Shown here: positions 48,214-57,488 of the stretch, in pieces
Layout: every line of letters begins with the position of its first letter
How positions within the stretch are numbered: position 1 is the stretch's first letter
Source: Candidatus Contendibacter sp.
GTDB lineage: Bacteria; Pseudomonadota; Gammaproteobacteria; Competibacterales; Competibacteraceae
Assembly: GCA_029624675.1 (NCBI GenBank)
Contig: JARSSP010000005.1
Coordinates: 62,001 to 126,000, forward strand
Length of the DNA stretch: 64,000 bases
Direction: 5' to 3'
The notes under the pieces: model-generated
What the model saw: the letters and a program-made list of their open reading frames with translations, nothing else
Database searches by the model: none
What the model was told of the DNA's origin: nothing
Translations under genes and position numbers: made by a program

Positions 48214-49275
48214 ATGCGCATCGCTTATATCGGGCCCGGAGAGGGCACGTCCAAGGATCGCCTGCACGCGCTGGAGCGACTCGGCCACTCGGTAGTCCTC
48301 ATCGATCCCTGGTCCTGGCTCGGTCGGTCGCCCTGGATCGGCCGATGGCTCCACCATCTCGGCGGTATCGGTTCAGCCCTTCAAATCAATAATCGGGTTG
48401 TCCATGAAGTGATTGCAGCTCAAGCGGAGTTGATATGGGTCAATCAGGGAGAGTGTTTGGGCAGCGCTCTCCTCAAGCGATTGTCCAGTAGGCAGGTGCC
48501 TATTGTGAACTACACAAACGATGATCCCTTTGGCGGTCCTAATTGGCAGCGCTTCTTTGCCTATAGAAAGGCCTTGCCTTACTACGACGTGCTGGCGGTC
48601 CCAAGGATGGTTAATGTCGCTGAGGCCAAAGCTGCCGGTGCTCGTCAAGTCATCAGGATTTTTTTGAGCGCCGATGAAATTGCACACCGGCCTCGCAGCC
48701 TGACGGCCGCCCAACTTAACGCCTACCGTAGCGAGGTTGTCTTTGTCGGCACCTGGATGCCGGAGCGCGGTCTTTTCATGGCAAGATTGATCGAACTCGG
48801 CGTTCCGCTATCCATTTGGGGTAACCGCTGGCAAAAAGCTCGGGAATGGCCTCAACTCAAACCGTATTGGCGTGGCTACGGACTTTATGATAGCAACGCC
48901 TATGCTGCGGCACTTCTTTCGGCCCGGATCTGTTTGGGGCTACTGTCCAAGGATAATCGCGACCTTCACACAAGCCGTAGTGTTGAAATCCCTTCACTTG
49001 GCGCGCTGCTTTGCGCGGAGCGAACGCAGGATCACCTTGATCTCTATAAAGACGGTGAGGAAGCGATATTTTGGGGCAACGCCGACGAGTGTGCGGCACG
49101 CTGTCATGAACTACTAGCCGATGAGGCGCGACGGCGCCAGATAGCCGAAGCCGGTCATCGCCGGGCGTTGCGCAACAATCTTTTTAACGAACCGATCCTG
49201 CAACGCATTATCGATGCGGCGATAGCCGTAGCCCCAGCGGCCCTCCCCTCCCAAACCCACACCGTGGTTGGTTAA
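48214..49275 (+). CDS. Glycosyltransferase, CgeB/GT1-like
   Basis: 353 residues from the ATG at 48214 (MRIAYIGPGEGTSKDRL); the longer frame from 48145 overlaps the methyltransferase and is unlikely. The body has IVNYTNDDPFGGPNWQRFF, VVFVGTWMPERGLFMARLIELGVPLSIWGNRW and SRSVEIPSLGALLCAERTQDHLDLYKDGEEAIFWGN. The last is the C-terminal signature of the CgeB / spore-maturation-type glycosyltransferases. Presumed cytoplasmic enzyme adding one residue of the repeat unit. Operonic with its neighbours. Confidence 0.82.
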   Translation: MRIAYIGPGEGTSKDRLHALERLGHSVVLIDPWSWLGRSPWIGRWLHHLGGIGSALQINNRVVHEVIAAQAELIWVNQGECLGSALLKRLSSRQVPIVNYTNDDPFGGPNWQRFFAYRKALPYYDVLAVPRMVNVAEAKAAGARQVIRIFLSADEIAHRPRSLTAAQLNAYRSEVVFVGTWMPERGLFMARLIELGVPLSIWGNRWQKAREWPQLKPYWRGYGLYDSNAYAAALLSARICLGLLSKDNRDLHTSRSVEIPSLGALLCAERTQDHLDLYKDGEEAIFWGNADECAARCHELLADEARRRQIAEAGHRRALRNNLFNEPILQRIIDAAIAVAPAALPSQTHTVVG

Positions 49276-49281
49276 ACGCCC

Positions 49282-51135
49282 ATGTGCGGACTTGCTGGGA
49301 TTTTTGCATACCAGAACGGCGCTCCCCCGGTCGCGGCCGAGGAGTTGCTACGGATGCGCGAACAGATGATCCGGCGCGGACCGGACGGCGCCGGACTGTG
49401 GCGGGAGGCGGAGGGACGGATCGGCTTGGCCCATCGTCGCCTCGCCATTCTGGACCCGACGCCCGCGGGAACCCAGCCGATGTGGTCGACGGACGGACGG
49501 TACGCGATCGTCTTCAACGGTGAAATCTATAACTTCCAGCAACTGCGCGCCGAGCTTGCGCGGCAGGGCCACCACTTTCGCACCCACACTGATACCGAAG
49601 TGTTGCTGGAACTCTATCGGCGGGAGGGCGACCGGATGTGCGCCCGGCTCCGGGGCATGTACGCCGCTGGTATCTGGGACCGGGACGCGCAAACCCTGTT
49701 CCTGGTCCGCGACCCCTTTGGCATCAAGCCGCTCTATCTGCACGACGATGGACAAACCCTGCGGTTTGCGTCGCAGGTCAAGGCGCTTCTCGCCGGGGGC
49801 GGCATCGCCCAAGCGGTGGAGCCGGCGGGACTGGCCGGCTATTGGCTCTGGGGCCATGTGCCAGAGCCCTGGAGTCTGTATCAGGGCGTGGTGAGTCTAC
49901 CCCCTGGGAGTTGGCTGCGGCTTGAGCGCGGCGGAGCCAGAAAAACCGGCCAGTTTCACAACCTGTTCGCCCTGATGCGCGCCGACGACGGCGGGCCAGC
50001 GCGCCCGGCCGCCGTGGCTGATGAGGTCGCCGCCGGGGGATTGCGGGAAGCCATGCTCGGCAGCGTCCGCCACCATCTGATTGCCGATGTTCCCGTTGGG
50101 ATTTTCCTCTCCGCCGGGATCGATTCCTCGACCATCGCCGCCCTGGCGGCCGAGACCGGCGCCACCCTGCGCACCGTCACGCTGGGCTTTGCCGAATACC
50201 GAGGAACACCGGCCGATGAAACGGTTCAGGCGGAGCAGGTGGCGCGCCGTTACGGCGCCCAGCATGAGACGGCCTGGATCACCCAGCAGGAGTTTGCCGA
50301 TATCCTGGATGACTTTCTTGAGAGCATGGATCAGCCAAGTACCGATGGACTCAACACCTGGCTGGTGTCGCGGGCAGCGGCTCAACGGGGGCTCAAGGTG
50401 GTATTGTCCGGACTGGGGGGCGACGAACTGCTTGGCGGCTACCCTTCGTTCCGGCATATTCCACTGATGCGCGCCCTGGGCCATCCATTTTCGAGGTGGC
50501 CGGCATTGGGGCGGGGGATCAGACGCCTCGCCACCCCGATACTGCGCCCGCTGACTTCGGTCAAGTACGCCGGGCTGTTGGAGTATGGAGGAAGCTGGGA
50601 AGGCGCCTACCTGCTGCGCCGCGCGCTGCGCCTGCCTTGGGAAGTGATGGAACTGTCACGGAATCGGGCGCCGGACATCCATGATATTTTTAGAGAGGGA
50701 TTGTTAAAACTTGAATCCGAAAGGATGTCGGATTCCGATCTCGCCCCGCTCGGCGGTTCGCATGCTATCGTTTCGTACCTGGAAATGACGCGCTATATGC
50801 GCCACCGCCTGCTGCGCGACGCGGACTGGGCGAGCATGGCCCACTCGCTCGAGCTCCGAACGCCACTGGTCGACATCCCGGTCTTGCGGGCGGTCGCTCA
50901 CCGTTGGTCCCACGCTACGGCGGGGCAGCGCCATCGATCCTACCAGAAATCCGATCTCGCGGCCTGCGCCCGTCCCCTCCTGCCTGACGAGTTGTTGACG
51001 AGGTCCAAGAGTGGCTTCAACATCCCCATGCAGGAGTGGTTGTTGGCTAGCGACGACGGTAGCTCACCTTCCCAGCGTGGCCTGCGGGACTGGCAGGAAC
51101 GGGTTGCGCGGAGCTTTTCCCTGGCCGGCAACTGA
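49282..51135 (+). CDS. Asparagine synthetase B-type amidotransferase of the EPS locus
   Basis: 617 residues. MCGLAGIFAYQNG places the catalytic Cys at position 2. The glutaminase domain continues with RRGPDGAGLW, AHRRLAILD and FNGEIYN to about 200. The synthetase domain has the PP-loop VGIFLSAGIDSSTIAAL (about 273-289), SAGIDS in place of the usual SGGxDS, and VLSGLGGDELLGGYPSF (about 374-390). Such AsnB-like proteins occur in many polysaccharide loci and are thought to amidate a sugar acid or an intermediate, but the substrate is not known here. Start 6 bp after the previous stop. Confidence 0.9.
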   Translation: MCGLAGIFAYQNGAPPVAAEELLRMREQMIRRGPDGAGLWREAEGRIGLAHRRLAILDPTPAGTQPMWSTDGRYAIVFNGEIYNFQQLRAELARQGHHFRTHTDTEVLLELYRREGDRMCARLRGMYAAGIWDRDAQTLFLVRDPFGIKPLYLHDDGQTLRFASQVKALLAGGGIAQAVEPAGLAGYWLWGHVPEPWSLYQGVVSLPPGSWLRLERGGARKTGQFHNLFALMRADDGGPARPAAVADEVAAGGLREAMLGSVRHHLIADVPVGIFLSAGIDSSTIAALAAETGATLRTVTLGFAEYRGTPADETVQAEQVARRYGAQHETAWITQQEFADILDDFLESMDQPSTDGLNTWLVSRAAAQRGLKVVLSGLGGDELLGGYPSFRHIPLMRALGHPFSRWPALGRGIRRLATPILRPLTSVKYAGLLEYGGSWEGAYLLRRALRLPWEVMELSRNRAPDIHDIFREGLLKLESERMSDSDLAPLGGSHAIVSYLEMTRYMRHRLLRDADWASMAHSLELRTPLVDIPVLRAVAHRWSHATAGQRHRSYQKSDLAACARPLLPDELLTRSKSGFNIPMQEWLLASDDGSSPSQRGLRDWQERVARSFSLAGN

Positions 51136-51279
51136 TGAACCGCCGCGCATGTTACCTTTAGAAGCGCCGGCGTGGGCGGCTTGGAGAACCACTTGGTGGG
51201 CTCCCCAGTGGGAAGCCAGCGATTCCGCGCCCGCCCGATGCGGGCACCGCATCTGTAATTTCAATAAGATCATAATGGC

Positions 51280-52362
51280 ATGACGATTTCACAGGATACT
51301 GGCCAGCCGCGACGCATTCTCATTTACCGGCTCGGCTCGCTGGGTGACACCGTCGTGGCGCTACCCGCCCTGCGCCTGATCGCCCGCGCGTTTCCAGAGG
51401 CTGAGCGCTGGATACTCACCAATTTCAGCATCAGCACCAAAGCCGCCCCGCTGGCGGAGATTCTTGATGGGACCGGACTCGTCCATGGCTACATCGAATA
51501 CCCGCTTGGTTTGCGCAACGTAAGGAAATTGTTGGACTTGCGCCGAAGGATTCGCCGACACCGGTTTGAACGACTCATTTATCTTCAACCGCCACGGGGA
51601 GGGTTTTTCAAGGCCCTGCGGGACGCAACCTTCTTTTATAGTTGTGGCATAGGCGCCCTGATCGGCGTGCCCTATCGAACGGAATTTCAACGATGCAAGC
51701 AGTTGGACGAGGGTCATTATGAATACGAAGGCGCGCGGTTACTTCGCTGTATCAGCGCGCTTGGCCAGCAAGACCTCGACGATCCCTCGGCCTTTGACCT
51801 CTGTCTCTCGCCCGCGGAACAGGAAGCCGCCATCAACGCCATCGCCGCGCTCAACCCACGGAAACCCATCATCGCCGCCAGCATCGGGGCCAAGCTCGAT
51901 CTCAAGGACTGGGAGGATGACAACTGGGCAGCCCTGTTCGAGGACCTGAGCCGGACCCATCCGGAGGCCCAGCTCATCCTGGTGGGCGCCGGGGTCGAAT
52001 ACAACCGCAGCCAACGTCTCGCACAACACTGGCATGGCCTCTCACTGAACCTGTGTGGTCTACTCACAGTCCGCGAAACCGCTGTCGTGCTCTCTCGGGC
52101 GCGTTTGTTCATCGGCCATGACAGCGGTCCCATGCATCTTGCCGCCGCCGTTAAAACACCATGCGTTGCGATCTTCAGCGCTCGGAATCAACCGGGGGAG
52201 TGGTTTCCCCATGGACGCCACCACCGAATTTTCTATAAGTCCGTCCCTTGCCGAGGCTGTCAGTTAATGGTTTGCGAGCACCAGCAAAAACGGTGTATTC
52301 GCTCGATCACGGTGGATGAGGTGAGGTCGGCAGTCTTGGAACTAATGGTTAACCAGCAATGA
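51280..52362 (+). CDS. Family 9 glycosyltransferase (heptosyltransferase-like)
   Basis: 360 residues. ILIYRLGSLGDTVVALPALRLIARAFPEAERWIL is the GT9 opening. The C-terminal half has IIAASIGAKLDLKDWEDDNWAAL, LILVGAGVEYNRSQRLA and the donor motif FIGHDSGPMHLAAAVKTPCVAIFSARNQPGEWFPHG. It ends with a Cys-rich stretch (CRGCQLMVCEHQQKRC) common in GT9 proteins. Transfers a heptose or related sugar. Separated from AsnB by 145 bp in which I see no gene. Last clearly GC-rich gene before the AT-rich block. Confidence 0.88.
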   Translation: MTISQDTGQPRRILIYRLGSLGDTVVALPALRLIARAFPEAERWILTNFSISTKAAPLAEILDGTGLVHGYIEYPLGLRNVRKLLDLRRRIRRHRFERLIYLQPPRGGFFKALRDATFFYSCGIGALIGVPYRTEFQRCKQLDEGHYEYEGARLLRCISALGQQDLDDPSAFDLCLSPAEQEAAINAIAALNPRKPIIAASIGAKLDLKDWEDDNWAALFEDLSRTHPEAQLILVGAGVEYNRSQRLAQHWHGLSLNLCGLLTVRETAVVLSRARLFIGHDSGPMHLAAAVKTPCVAIFSARNQPGEWFPHGRHHRIFYKSVPCRGCQLMVCEHQQKRCIRSITVDEVRSAVLELMVNQQ

Positions 52363-52455
52363 AAGCTATGGCAATATCATTTCATCGTTTAGGGCGACTG
52401 AAATCCAGTTTCTTATTTATTTCTCTATAATAGCTCAGACCTATTGAGATAAAGG

Positions 52456-53913
52456 ATGTATATACTAGCATTTCCCTTATTATTGATCATTCCTTTCCTG
52501 TTGCTATTTCCTGATAGCAAAGTTCTATTTATTATCTCTATTGTTGTAGGTAGCATGCTATCAATTTACGCGTTGGCAACCATAATATTTAGGCAAAATT
52601 TTTTGCGCTTTACGAATATTATGGCAATAAGTTTCTTGCTAGGCTACTCTCTTTCGACATTGATTTACTTTGTAACACATTTTTCCTTTGTTATTCTATC
52701 AGAAAAATTTGATGTCACAGGTTATTATGTGACGCAAAAAGAGCTTTCATTGGCAATAAGCATGGTTTATTTTGTCTGTGCTACTCTTTTTCTCTTTTCA
52801 AGAGTAGACTATTCTATAGATAGTGTATTACATAAGACGAATTTAGTCTTTCTTGATATTCGCGCCACTTTGTTAGTCTACTTAGGACTTGGGATAGTTT
52901 TTTTTGCGTTAATTTCAAATAATTTGGGTTATCAAGGAGTTCAAAAAATAGATGAAGCCTCAAATCAAATCTCTATTATTGGAGCGATTTCTATTCAGAT
53001 CGCCCCAGTTCTACCAGCAATGTTTTTAATTAAAATTAAACAAAAAGTTAACAAACATTTAATCTTTATAGATATAATTGGTTTTGCTTTGTCTTTGATA
53101 TTATTATTTAGCTTAACCCGCCGCACATTATTATATTCAATTATTATTTCTCTAATAGCATTAGCACCAAAAGCTCAAGAAATCCATAAGATTAACCCCC
53201 GTATTTTACTTCAGTATCTAATTTTCGGCTTTTTTTTATTAATTATCATATATATTGGGTTTTATTTTTTTATGGGTCTAAGAATTGCGCAACAAACCAT
53301 CGGCGAAAGCAATAAAAGCATTTTTGAGTTACTTTTGACTGCTAAAGATTCTGGCCTGCTCATTGGCACTGAATTAGGAGATACATTACACGAAAACATG
53401 TCTAATCGTCCCTTTTTCCTTGTAAATTATTTAGGAATTCTTATTTCAGCACATCAGTCTTACTCCCCTTTATGGGGCGAGGAATTATCTTTTGCTATTA
53501 AATCCGCAATACCATCTACAATTTGGCCATCAAAAATAATGATCTTACCTTCTATGTCAGAGGAGTTAACACATCCCTTGCTTGGGCTTCCAATATATGA
53601 TGGGAGTAATACAATCATAACATTTGGATTGAATGATTTTGGTGTATTTGGAGCCATACTTTATCCAGTATTCATAGCCCATTTATATGGCAGTTTAGTA
53701 TATTTTTTACAGGAGCGAGTTCCTACATTTATTTTTTATTTCATAATACTCAACCTAATTTTTAAAGTGTTTAGTTTAGAGGAAAGTCTAGCTGTATTTT
53801 TGACGGTCGGACTTCGAGATATTTTTATTACTTCGCTAGGTTTGTTAGTGATTTGGAGGTTTTTGGGAGGGTTCTTGTGGAAACAGGCGATTGGCTCGCA
53901 TCAGGATAACTGA
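52456..53913 (+). CDS. AT-rich putative oligosaccharide repeat-unit polymerase (Wzy)
   Basis: 485 residues, almost entirely membrane helices (about twelve) with a larger loop near 330-390. There is little sequence signature, which is usual for Wzy. The base composition is strikingly AT-rich, with many ATA, TTA and AAA codons, unlike the GC-rich genes around it. This indicates recent acquisition from another source. It follows the GT9 gene after 93 bp in the same orientation. A short AAAGG lies just before the ATG. It may be the specific polymerase for the present repeat unit. Confidence 0.7.
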   Translation: MYILAFPLLLIIPFLLLFPDSKVLFIISIVVGSMLSIYALATIIFRQNFLRFTNIMAISFLLGYSLSTLIYFVTHFSFVILSEKFDVTGYYVTQKELSLAISMVYFVCATLFLFSRVDYSIDSVLHKTNLVFLDIRATLLVYLGLGIVFFALISNNLGYQGVQKIDEASNQISIIGAISIQIAPVLPAMFLIKIKQKVNKHLIFIDIIGFALSLILLFSLTRRTLLYSIIISLIALAPKAQEIHKINPRILLQYLIFGFFLLIIIYIGFYFFMGLRIAQQTIGESNKSIFELLLTAKDSGLLIGTELGDTLHENMSNRPFFLVNYLGILISAHQSYSPLWGEELSFAIKSAIPSTIWPSKIMILPSMSEELTHPLLGLPIYDGSNTIITFGLNDFGVFGAILYPVFIAHLYGSLVYFLQERVPTFIFYFIILNLIFKVFSLEESLAVFLTVGLRDIFITSLGLLVIWRFLGGFLWKQAIGSHQDN

Positions 53914-54216
53914 TGAGTGATGTAGGGTTGTTAACTCAACCACTACCGGCTGGGAGTCGAGATCGCTCATCAATAATCGTGAATGATCCAAAAAGTCATT
54001 AACTTAACCTCAAGCTGACACAGTGGACCACAATCTGCTTAGGAGATCATCTCTATCAAGAACCCTCGAAGAACCGAAAATTTCAATCAATTTTTTAGGT
54101 GGCTTTGCTAATAAAAAAGCATTGCTCGATACTGGTCAATGCTGGTTGTACCCAGTACTTTTATTTGGCTCCAATGAGCCTAACTCTTGCTTGTTAAAGC
54201 CTATCTCGGGTGTAAA
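53914..54216. other. 303-bp gap before the interrupted epimerase gene
   Basis: No gene called. A 65-codon frame (54023-54220, GTG start) ends in a 4-bp overlap with the epimerase ATG, which would fit a coupled remnant, but the peptide has no recognisable feature. The region shares the AT-rich composition of its neighbours. Confidence 0.4.
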
Positions 54217-54396
54217 ATGAAAAACAACAGTTCAGGTCAAAAAATTCTTATCACTGGTGGTTCTGGTTTCATTGGTACGCATCTGATTGATTCATTAAGA
54301 TTTAGTGATTTAACACTGCTTAACATCGACATAGCTCGGCCCAAGATTACCGAGCATAAAGACTACTGGCGTTTCATTGACATAAAAAGTAAATAT

Positions 54397-55085
54397 CCCC
54401 CGGCAGAGCCGGGGGCTTTAGTTTATGAGCCGCTCAAAGCGGCTAAACGGGGTCGCTAACGCGGCCCCAATGGTTGGGAACCACCTAAAGGTGGTTCAGG
54501 GGGTCGCTAACGCGGCCCCACTATCGGGCACCCCCTGAAGGGGGTTCGTCCGGCCAAAAGTTGAGTTGATCCAACCGGCGATCCTCTTCTTCCTGGCGGC
54601 GAATGTAGTCACGAATCACCGCTTCGTCCCGACCAACCGTCGAAACAAAGTAGCCCCGTGCCCAAAAGTGTTGCCCGGTAAAGTTGCGCCGATGCTCCCC
54701 ATAGACCCGCGCCAAGTGGATCGCACTTTTGCCCTTGATAAACCCAATCACTTGCGATACCGCATACTTCGGTGGGATCGCAATCAACATATGCACATGA
54801 TCCACCAGCAAATGGCCTTCCTCAATCGCGCTCTCCTTCTGCCGAGCTAACTGGTGAAACACTTCTCCCAAGGGTCGTCTTAGCTGTTCATAAAGCGTCC
54901 GACGACGACATTTTGGGATAAACACAACGTGGTATTTGCACTCCCAAGTCGAGTGGCTTAGGCTTCCTGGTCCGTCCATCAGGATTCTCCTCATCGTGTG
55001 CTTTGGCGGCTCACGGCGGGGAGTCTCCTGAGGGACTCCCGGAACTGTCAAACTTTTACTGTCTCCCCGGCAGAGCCGGGGGTTT
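54397..55085. mobile_element. IS200/IS605-type insertion with a hairpin array
   Basis: Both ends carry the same hairpin core CCCCGGCAGAGCCGGGG (54397-54415 and about 55065-55081), followed by TTTA-containing sequence, as expected for an element with subterminal palindromes instead of inverted repeats. It carries only a Y1 transposase gene on the minus strand. Downstream of that gene's stop lies a row of small hairpins (54428-54444, 54449-54468, 54478-54497, 54500-54519). Exact termini cannot be fixed because such elements make no target duplication. Confidence 0.75.
54521..54979 (-). CDS. tnpA: IS200-type Y1 transposase (TnpA)
   Basis: 152 residues from the ATG at 54977-54979 (MDGPGSLSHSTWECKYHVVF); upstream in-frame starts at 54994 and 55051 are less likely. 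The HUH motif is LLVDHVHMLIAIPP (about 60-73). The nucleophile Tyr is in VIRDYIRRQEEED near the C-terminus, and KCRRRTLY and GKSAIHLAR are also typical. It cuts and rejoins single-stranded DNA. Length and motifs are complete, so the enzyme may be active. The last codons form part of a hairpin (54530-54545). Confidence 0.9.
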   Translation of the reverse strand: MDGPGSLSHSTWECKYHVVFIPKCRRRTLYEQLRRPLGEVFHQLARQKESAIEEGHLLVDHVHMLIAIPPKYAVSQVIGFIKGKSAIHLARVYGEHRRNFTGQHFWARGYFVSTVGRDEAVIRDYIRRQEEEDRRLDQLNFWPDEPPSGGAR

Positions 55086-56117
55086 ACCTAATGTAATTAC
55101 TCTTCATTAGCCGACGGATTTACAGAATTTCAACCTACCTATGTCATACATCTCGCTGCAAAGGCAAATCTTCGTGGGAAGTCTATTAAAGATTTTCCAG
55201 ACAATGTGCTTGGAACCGAGAACATCATAAAGTGTGTTAATAGCACTCCCTCGGTAGTCAGATTCATCCATATCTCAACGCAGTATGTTGTTACCCCTGG
55301 TTCTCTACCACCAACTGATGACTATCTTGAGCCGTATACTGCTTATGGCCAAAGTAAGGCCGAAGGGGAACGCCTTGTAAGGCGGGATTGCCATAAGTGC
55401 TGGGTTATCCTTAGACCAACAAATATTTGGGGTCCATGGCATCCCTTCTTTCCTAATGAGCTATGGAAATATTTAGCCAAGCGTTACTATATTCATCCAG
55501 GTTATAACCCTACCCAAAAATATTATGGATATATTGATAATGCTATTGAACAAATCAAGGCAATCACATTTTATGATGAGAGTATTTGCTCAAAAGTTTT
55601 TTATATAACCGACCCCCCGATAGATAACGCAGAATGGATGAATTGATTTTCAATAAGACTATCTGGAAGAAAAATAAGACGAGCACCAATAAGTGTTTGG
55701 AAAGCTCTCGCGTTTATCGGTGATAGCTTGGGCAATTTCGGTGTAAATTTTCCAATCTCATCGGCACGTCTATTTCGATTGACAACCAAAGAAAATATTC
55801 CCTACGAGAATATATTGAAAATAACAGGTCCTCCAAAAGTAAGTCTGGAGGAAGGCATAAAGCGATGTGTTGAATGGTATTTAAGTTCGAAAAGTAATCA
55901 TTAAATTTCCCTTGGCGGCTTCAGACCCACCAAAAGTTTTCGACCCCTGGTGTAAACTACCAACTACCAACTCCCAACTGCCCTCTATCCCAGTCGGTGG
56001 TTACTCAGTGGTTAATCGGCTGATTCTCAGCCTACCAGCTTACAGTAGGCTATGAATTTCTCACTTTAAAAACTTATGGGTAACCGTTCAGATTCCCTGG
56101 TGGTTTCGCCCCGTACT

Positions 56118-56200
56118 GATGGGTTTCGTTCCTCAACCCATCCTACAATCCTACAATCCATTGTTTTTTTCGTAGGATGGGTTGAGGAACGAAACCCATC
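56118..56200. repeat. Perfect 29-bp inverted repeat with 25-bp loop
   Basis: The left arm is 56118-56146 (GATGGGTTTCGTTCCTCAAC, then CCATCCTAC) and the right arm is 56172-56200, its exact reverse complement. The loop contains a partial repeat of CTACAATC and a T-run. It occupies the 354-bp gap between the broken epimerase (ends 55904) and the convergent glycosyltransferase (ends 56259). I recall similar GTAGGATGGGTT...AACCCATC segments as dispersed, MITE-like repeats in several bacteria. It could also act as a bidirectional terminator. The rest of the gap shows nothing else. Confidence 0.85.
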
Positions 56201-56258
56201 GCCGTGCGGGAAGAGGATGTCTGAGTGCTTACACTTACATATTGCTTATCGCTGTTTT

Positions 56259-57452
56259 TTATTGTTGAAGATCACTGGGATGGAAATCTAGGATTGCTTG
56301 ATATTCCTTCAATAAACGATCAGTAATTCCTTGCCACGCATAGAGTTTTTTAGCCGCTCGTCTTGCTTTTTGACCCATGTCCCGTGCTTTGTCTGGATTC
56401 TTCAGAATAGACACTATTGCTCGCGAAACCTCTTCAATGTCACAGTTAGTGACAATACCAGAACCTGTTTCTTCAATATCCTTGTATATATTGACATGAT
56501 TGGAAATCACCACGGGAAGTCCGCAGGCCATGGATTCGACTACCGTCATACCAAAATTTTCGGTATAGGAGGGCAGCACGAAAACATCCGCATCAACATA
56601 TGCTTGCATCAAGGCGGTTCCGGCTAAAAAATCGACGTAAGTGACCGAATCCTCAATGTTATTTTCTCGAATCCACGTATTCACCTGTTTTAGGTAACCA
56701 TCATTATCAGGCCCAACGATCACCAACCGCACCCCAGGCATTTCCCATCGAACCCTGGCAAAGGCAGGGATTAAAATATCCAGTCCTTTTTTGTGATGCA
56801 GTCGCCCTAGAAACAACACCAAGGGTGCATCCTTGATTTGATAAATTTCACGAAACACACCCCGTTTGGGAAGAATTTCGAACTGATTCCATTCAATTCC
56901 GTTCGGCGCAACAAAAGACGGCGCCTGCAACTGGAGAAACGCCGCAAGTTGCCGTTCATCCTCGGCAGTATAATGAATGGCGCTTGCGCCGTTCAGGTTT
57001 GGGATATCGAACCAGCGTTCCCACAACCGTTTCAGAAAAAGATTTTTATTGCTTCGCTGATACAGATAGGGGTCCAGGGAACCATGCGGACGGATCACAT
57101 AAGGAATGCCGCGCGTTCGGGCAAAATAAGCAGCATATGTTGGTGGAAAGCGATAGAGACCATGAATATGAAAAATATCAAATTCACGCGCATGGATATT
57201 AAGATAACGGGCCAAGCTTATCGATAATTTCAGCGAATGAATTTCGCTCGCGCAATAAATGACATGCACCAGTCCTTCGCCAATACTCCCAACTCCGGAT
57301 GAACAAAGGACCCCGGCCGGATAATCCACGTTTGTGGTCAGTATGGTGACATCATGCCCGTCCCGTGCCTGTTGGCAGGCAAGTGACTTGAGTACACTAA
57401 TAGGGCCACCATATCTTGGTGAAAGAGTTTCTATTACATGTAAAATACGCAT
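56259..57452 (-). CDS. Family 4 glycosyltransferase
   Basis: 397 residues. MRILHVIETLSPRYGGPISVLKSLACQQ is the GT-B N-terminus. IHGLYRFPPTYAAYFARTRGIPYVIRPHGSLDPY and LVLFLGRLHHKKGLDILIPAF follow. The donor-site signature is VFVLPSYTENFGMTVVESMACGLPVVISNHVNI (Glu-x7-Glu type). It is transcribed towards the broken epimerase. Base composition is intermediate between the AT-rich block and the GC-rich chromosome. Likely a late-acquired enzyme of locus 2; sugar unknown. Confidence 0.88.
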   Translation of the reverse strand: MRILHVIETLSPRYGGPISVLKSLACQQARDGHDVTILTTNVDYPAGVLCSSGVGSIGEGLVHVIYCASEIHSLKLSISLARYLNIHAREFDIFHIHGLYRFPPTYAAYFARTRGIPYVIRPHGSLDPYLYQRSNKNLFLKRLWERWFDIPNLNGASAIHYTAEDERQLAAFLQLQAPSFVAPNGIEWNQFEILPKRGVFREIYQIKDAPLVLFLGRLHHKKGLDILIPAFARVRWEMPGVRLVIVGPDNDGYLKQVNTWIRENNIEDSVTYVDFLAGTALMQAYVDADVFVLPSYTENFGMTVVESMACGLPVVISNHVNIYKDIEETGSGIVTNCDIEEVSRAIVSILKNPDKARDMGQKARRAAKKLYAWQGITDRLLKEYQAILDFHPSDLQQ

Positions 57453-57488
57453 TAGGGTTTCTCGTATTACAAGTTTTATTTGGGGCTA

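Larger units (their letters stand above)
54217..55904 (+). pseudogene. NAD-dependent sugar epimerase, split by an IS200-type element and a nonsense codon
   Basis: The 5' part (54217 to about 54393) encodes MKNNSSGQKILITGGSGFIGTHLIDSL...YWRFIDIKSK, the Rossmann N-terminus of an extended SDR. The reading resumes after the insertion at about 55098 with NYSSLADGFTEFQPTYVIHLAAKANLRG and continues through HISTQYVV and the active-site YGQSKAEGERLV to WMN. There an in-frame TGA (55644-55646) interrupts it; the same frame then continues to a natural stop at 55902-55904 (FSIRLSGRKIRRAP...). So two independent lesions inactivate it. It presumably made a nucleotide sugar for the EPS. Confidence 0.85.

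Noticed and set aside
54023..54220. 65-codon frame ending in overlap with the epimerase start
   Set aside because: The 4-bp overlap is suggestive, but the peptide has no recognisable content and no clear ribosome site.
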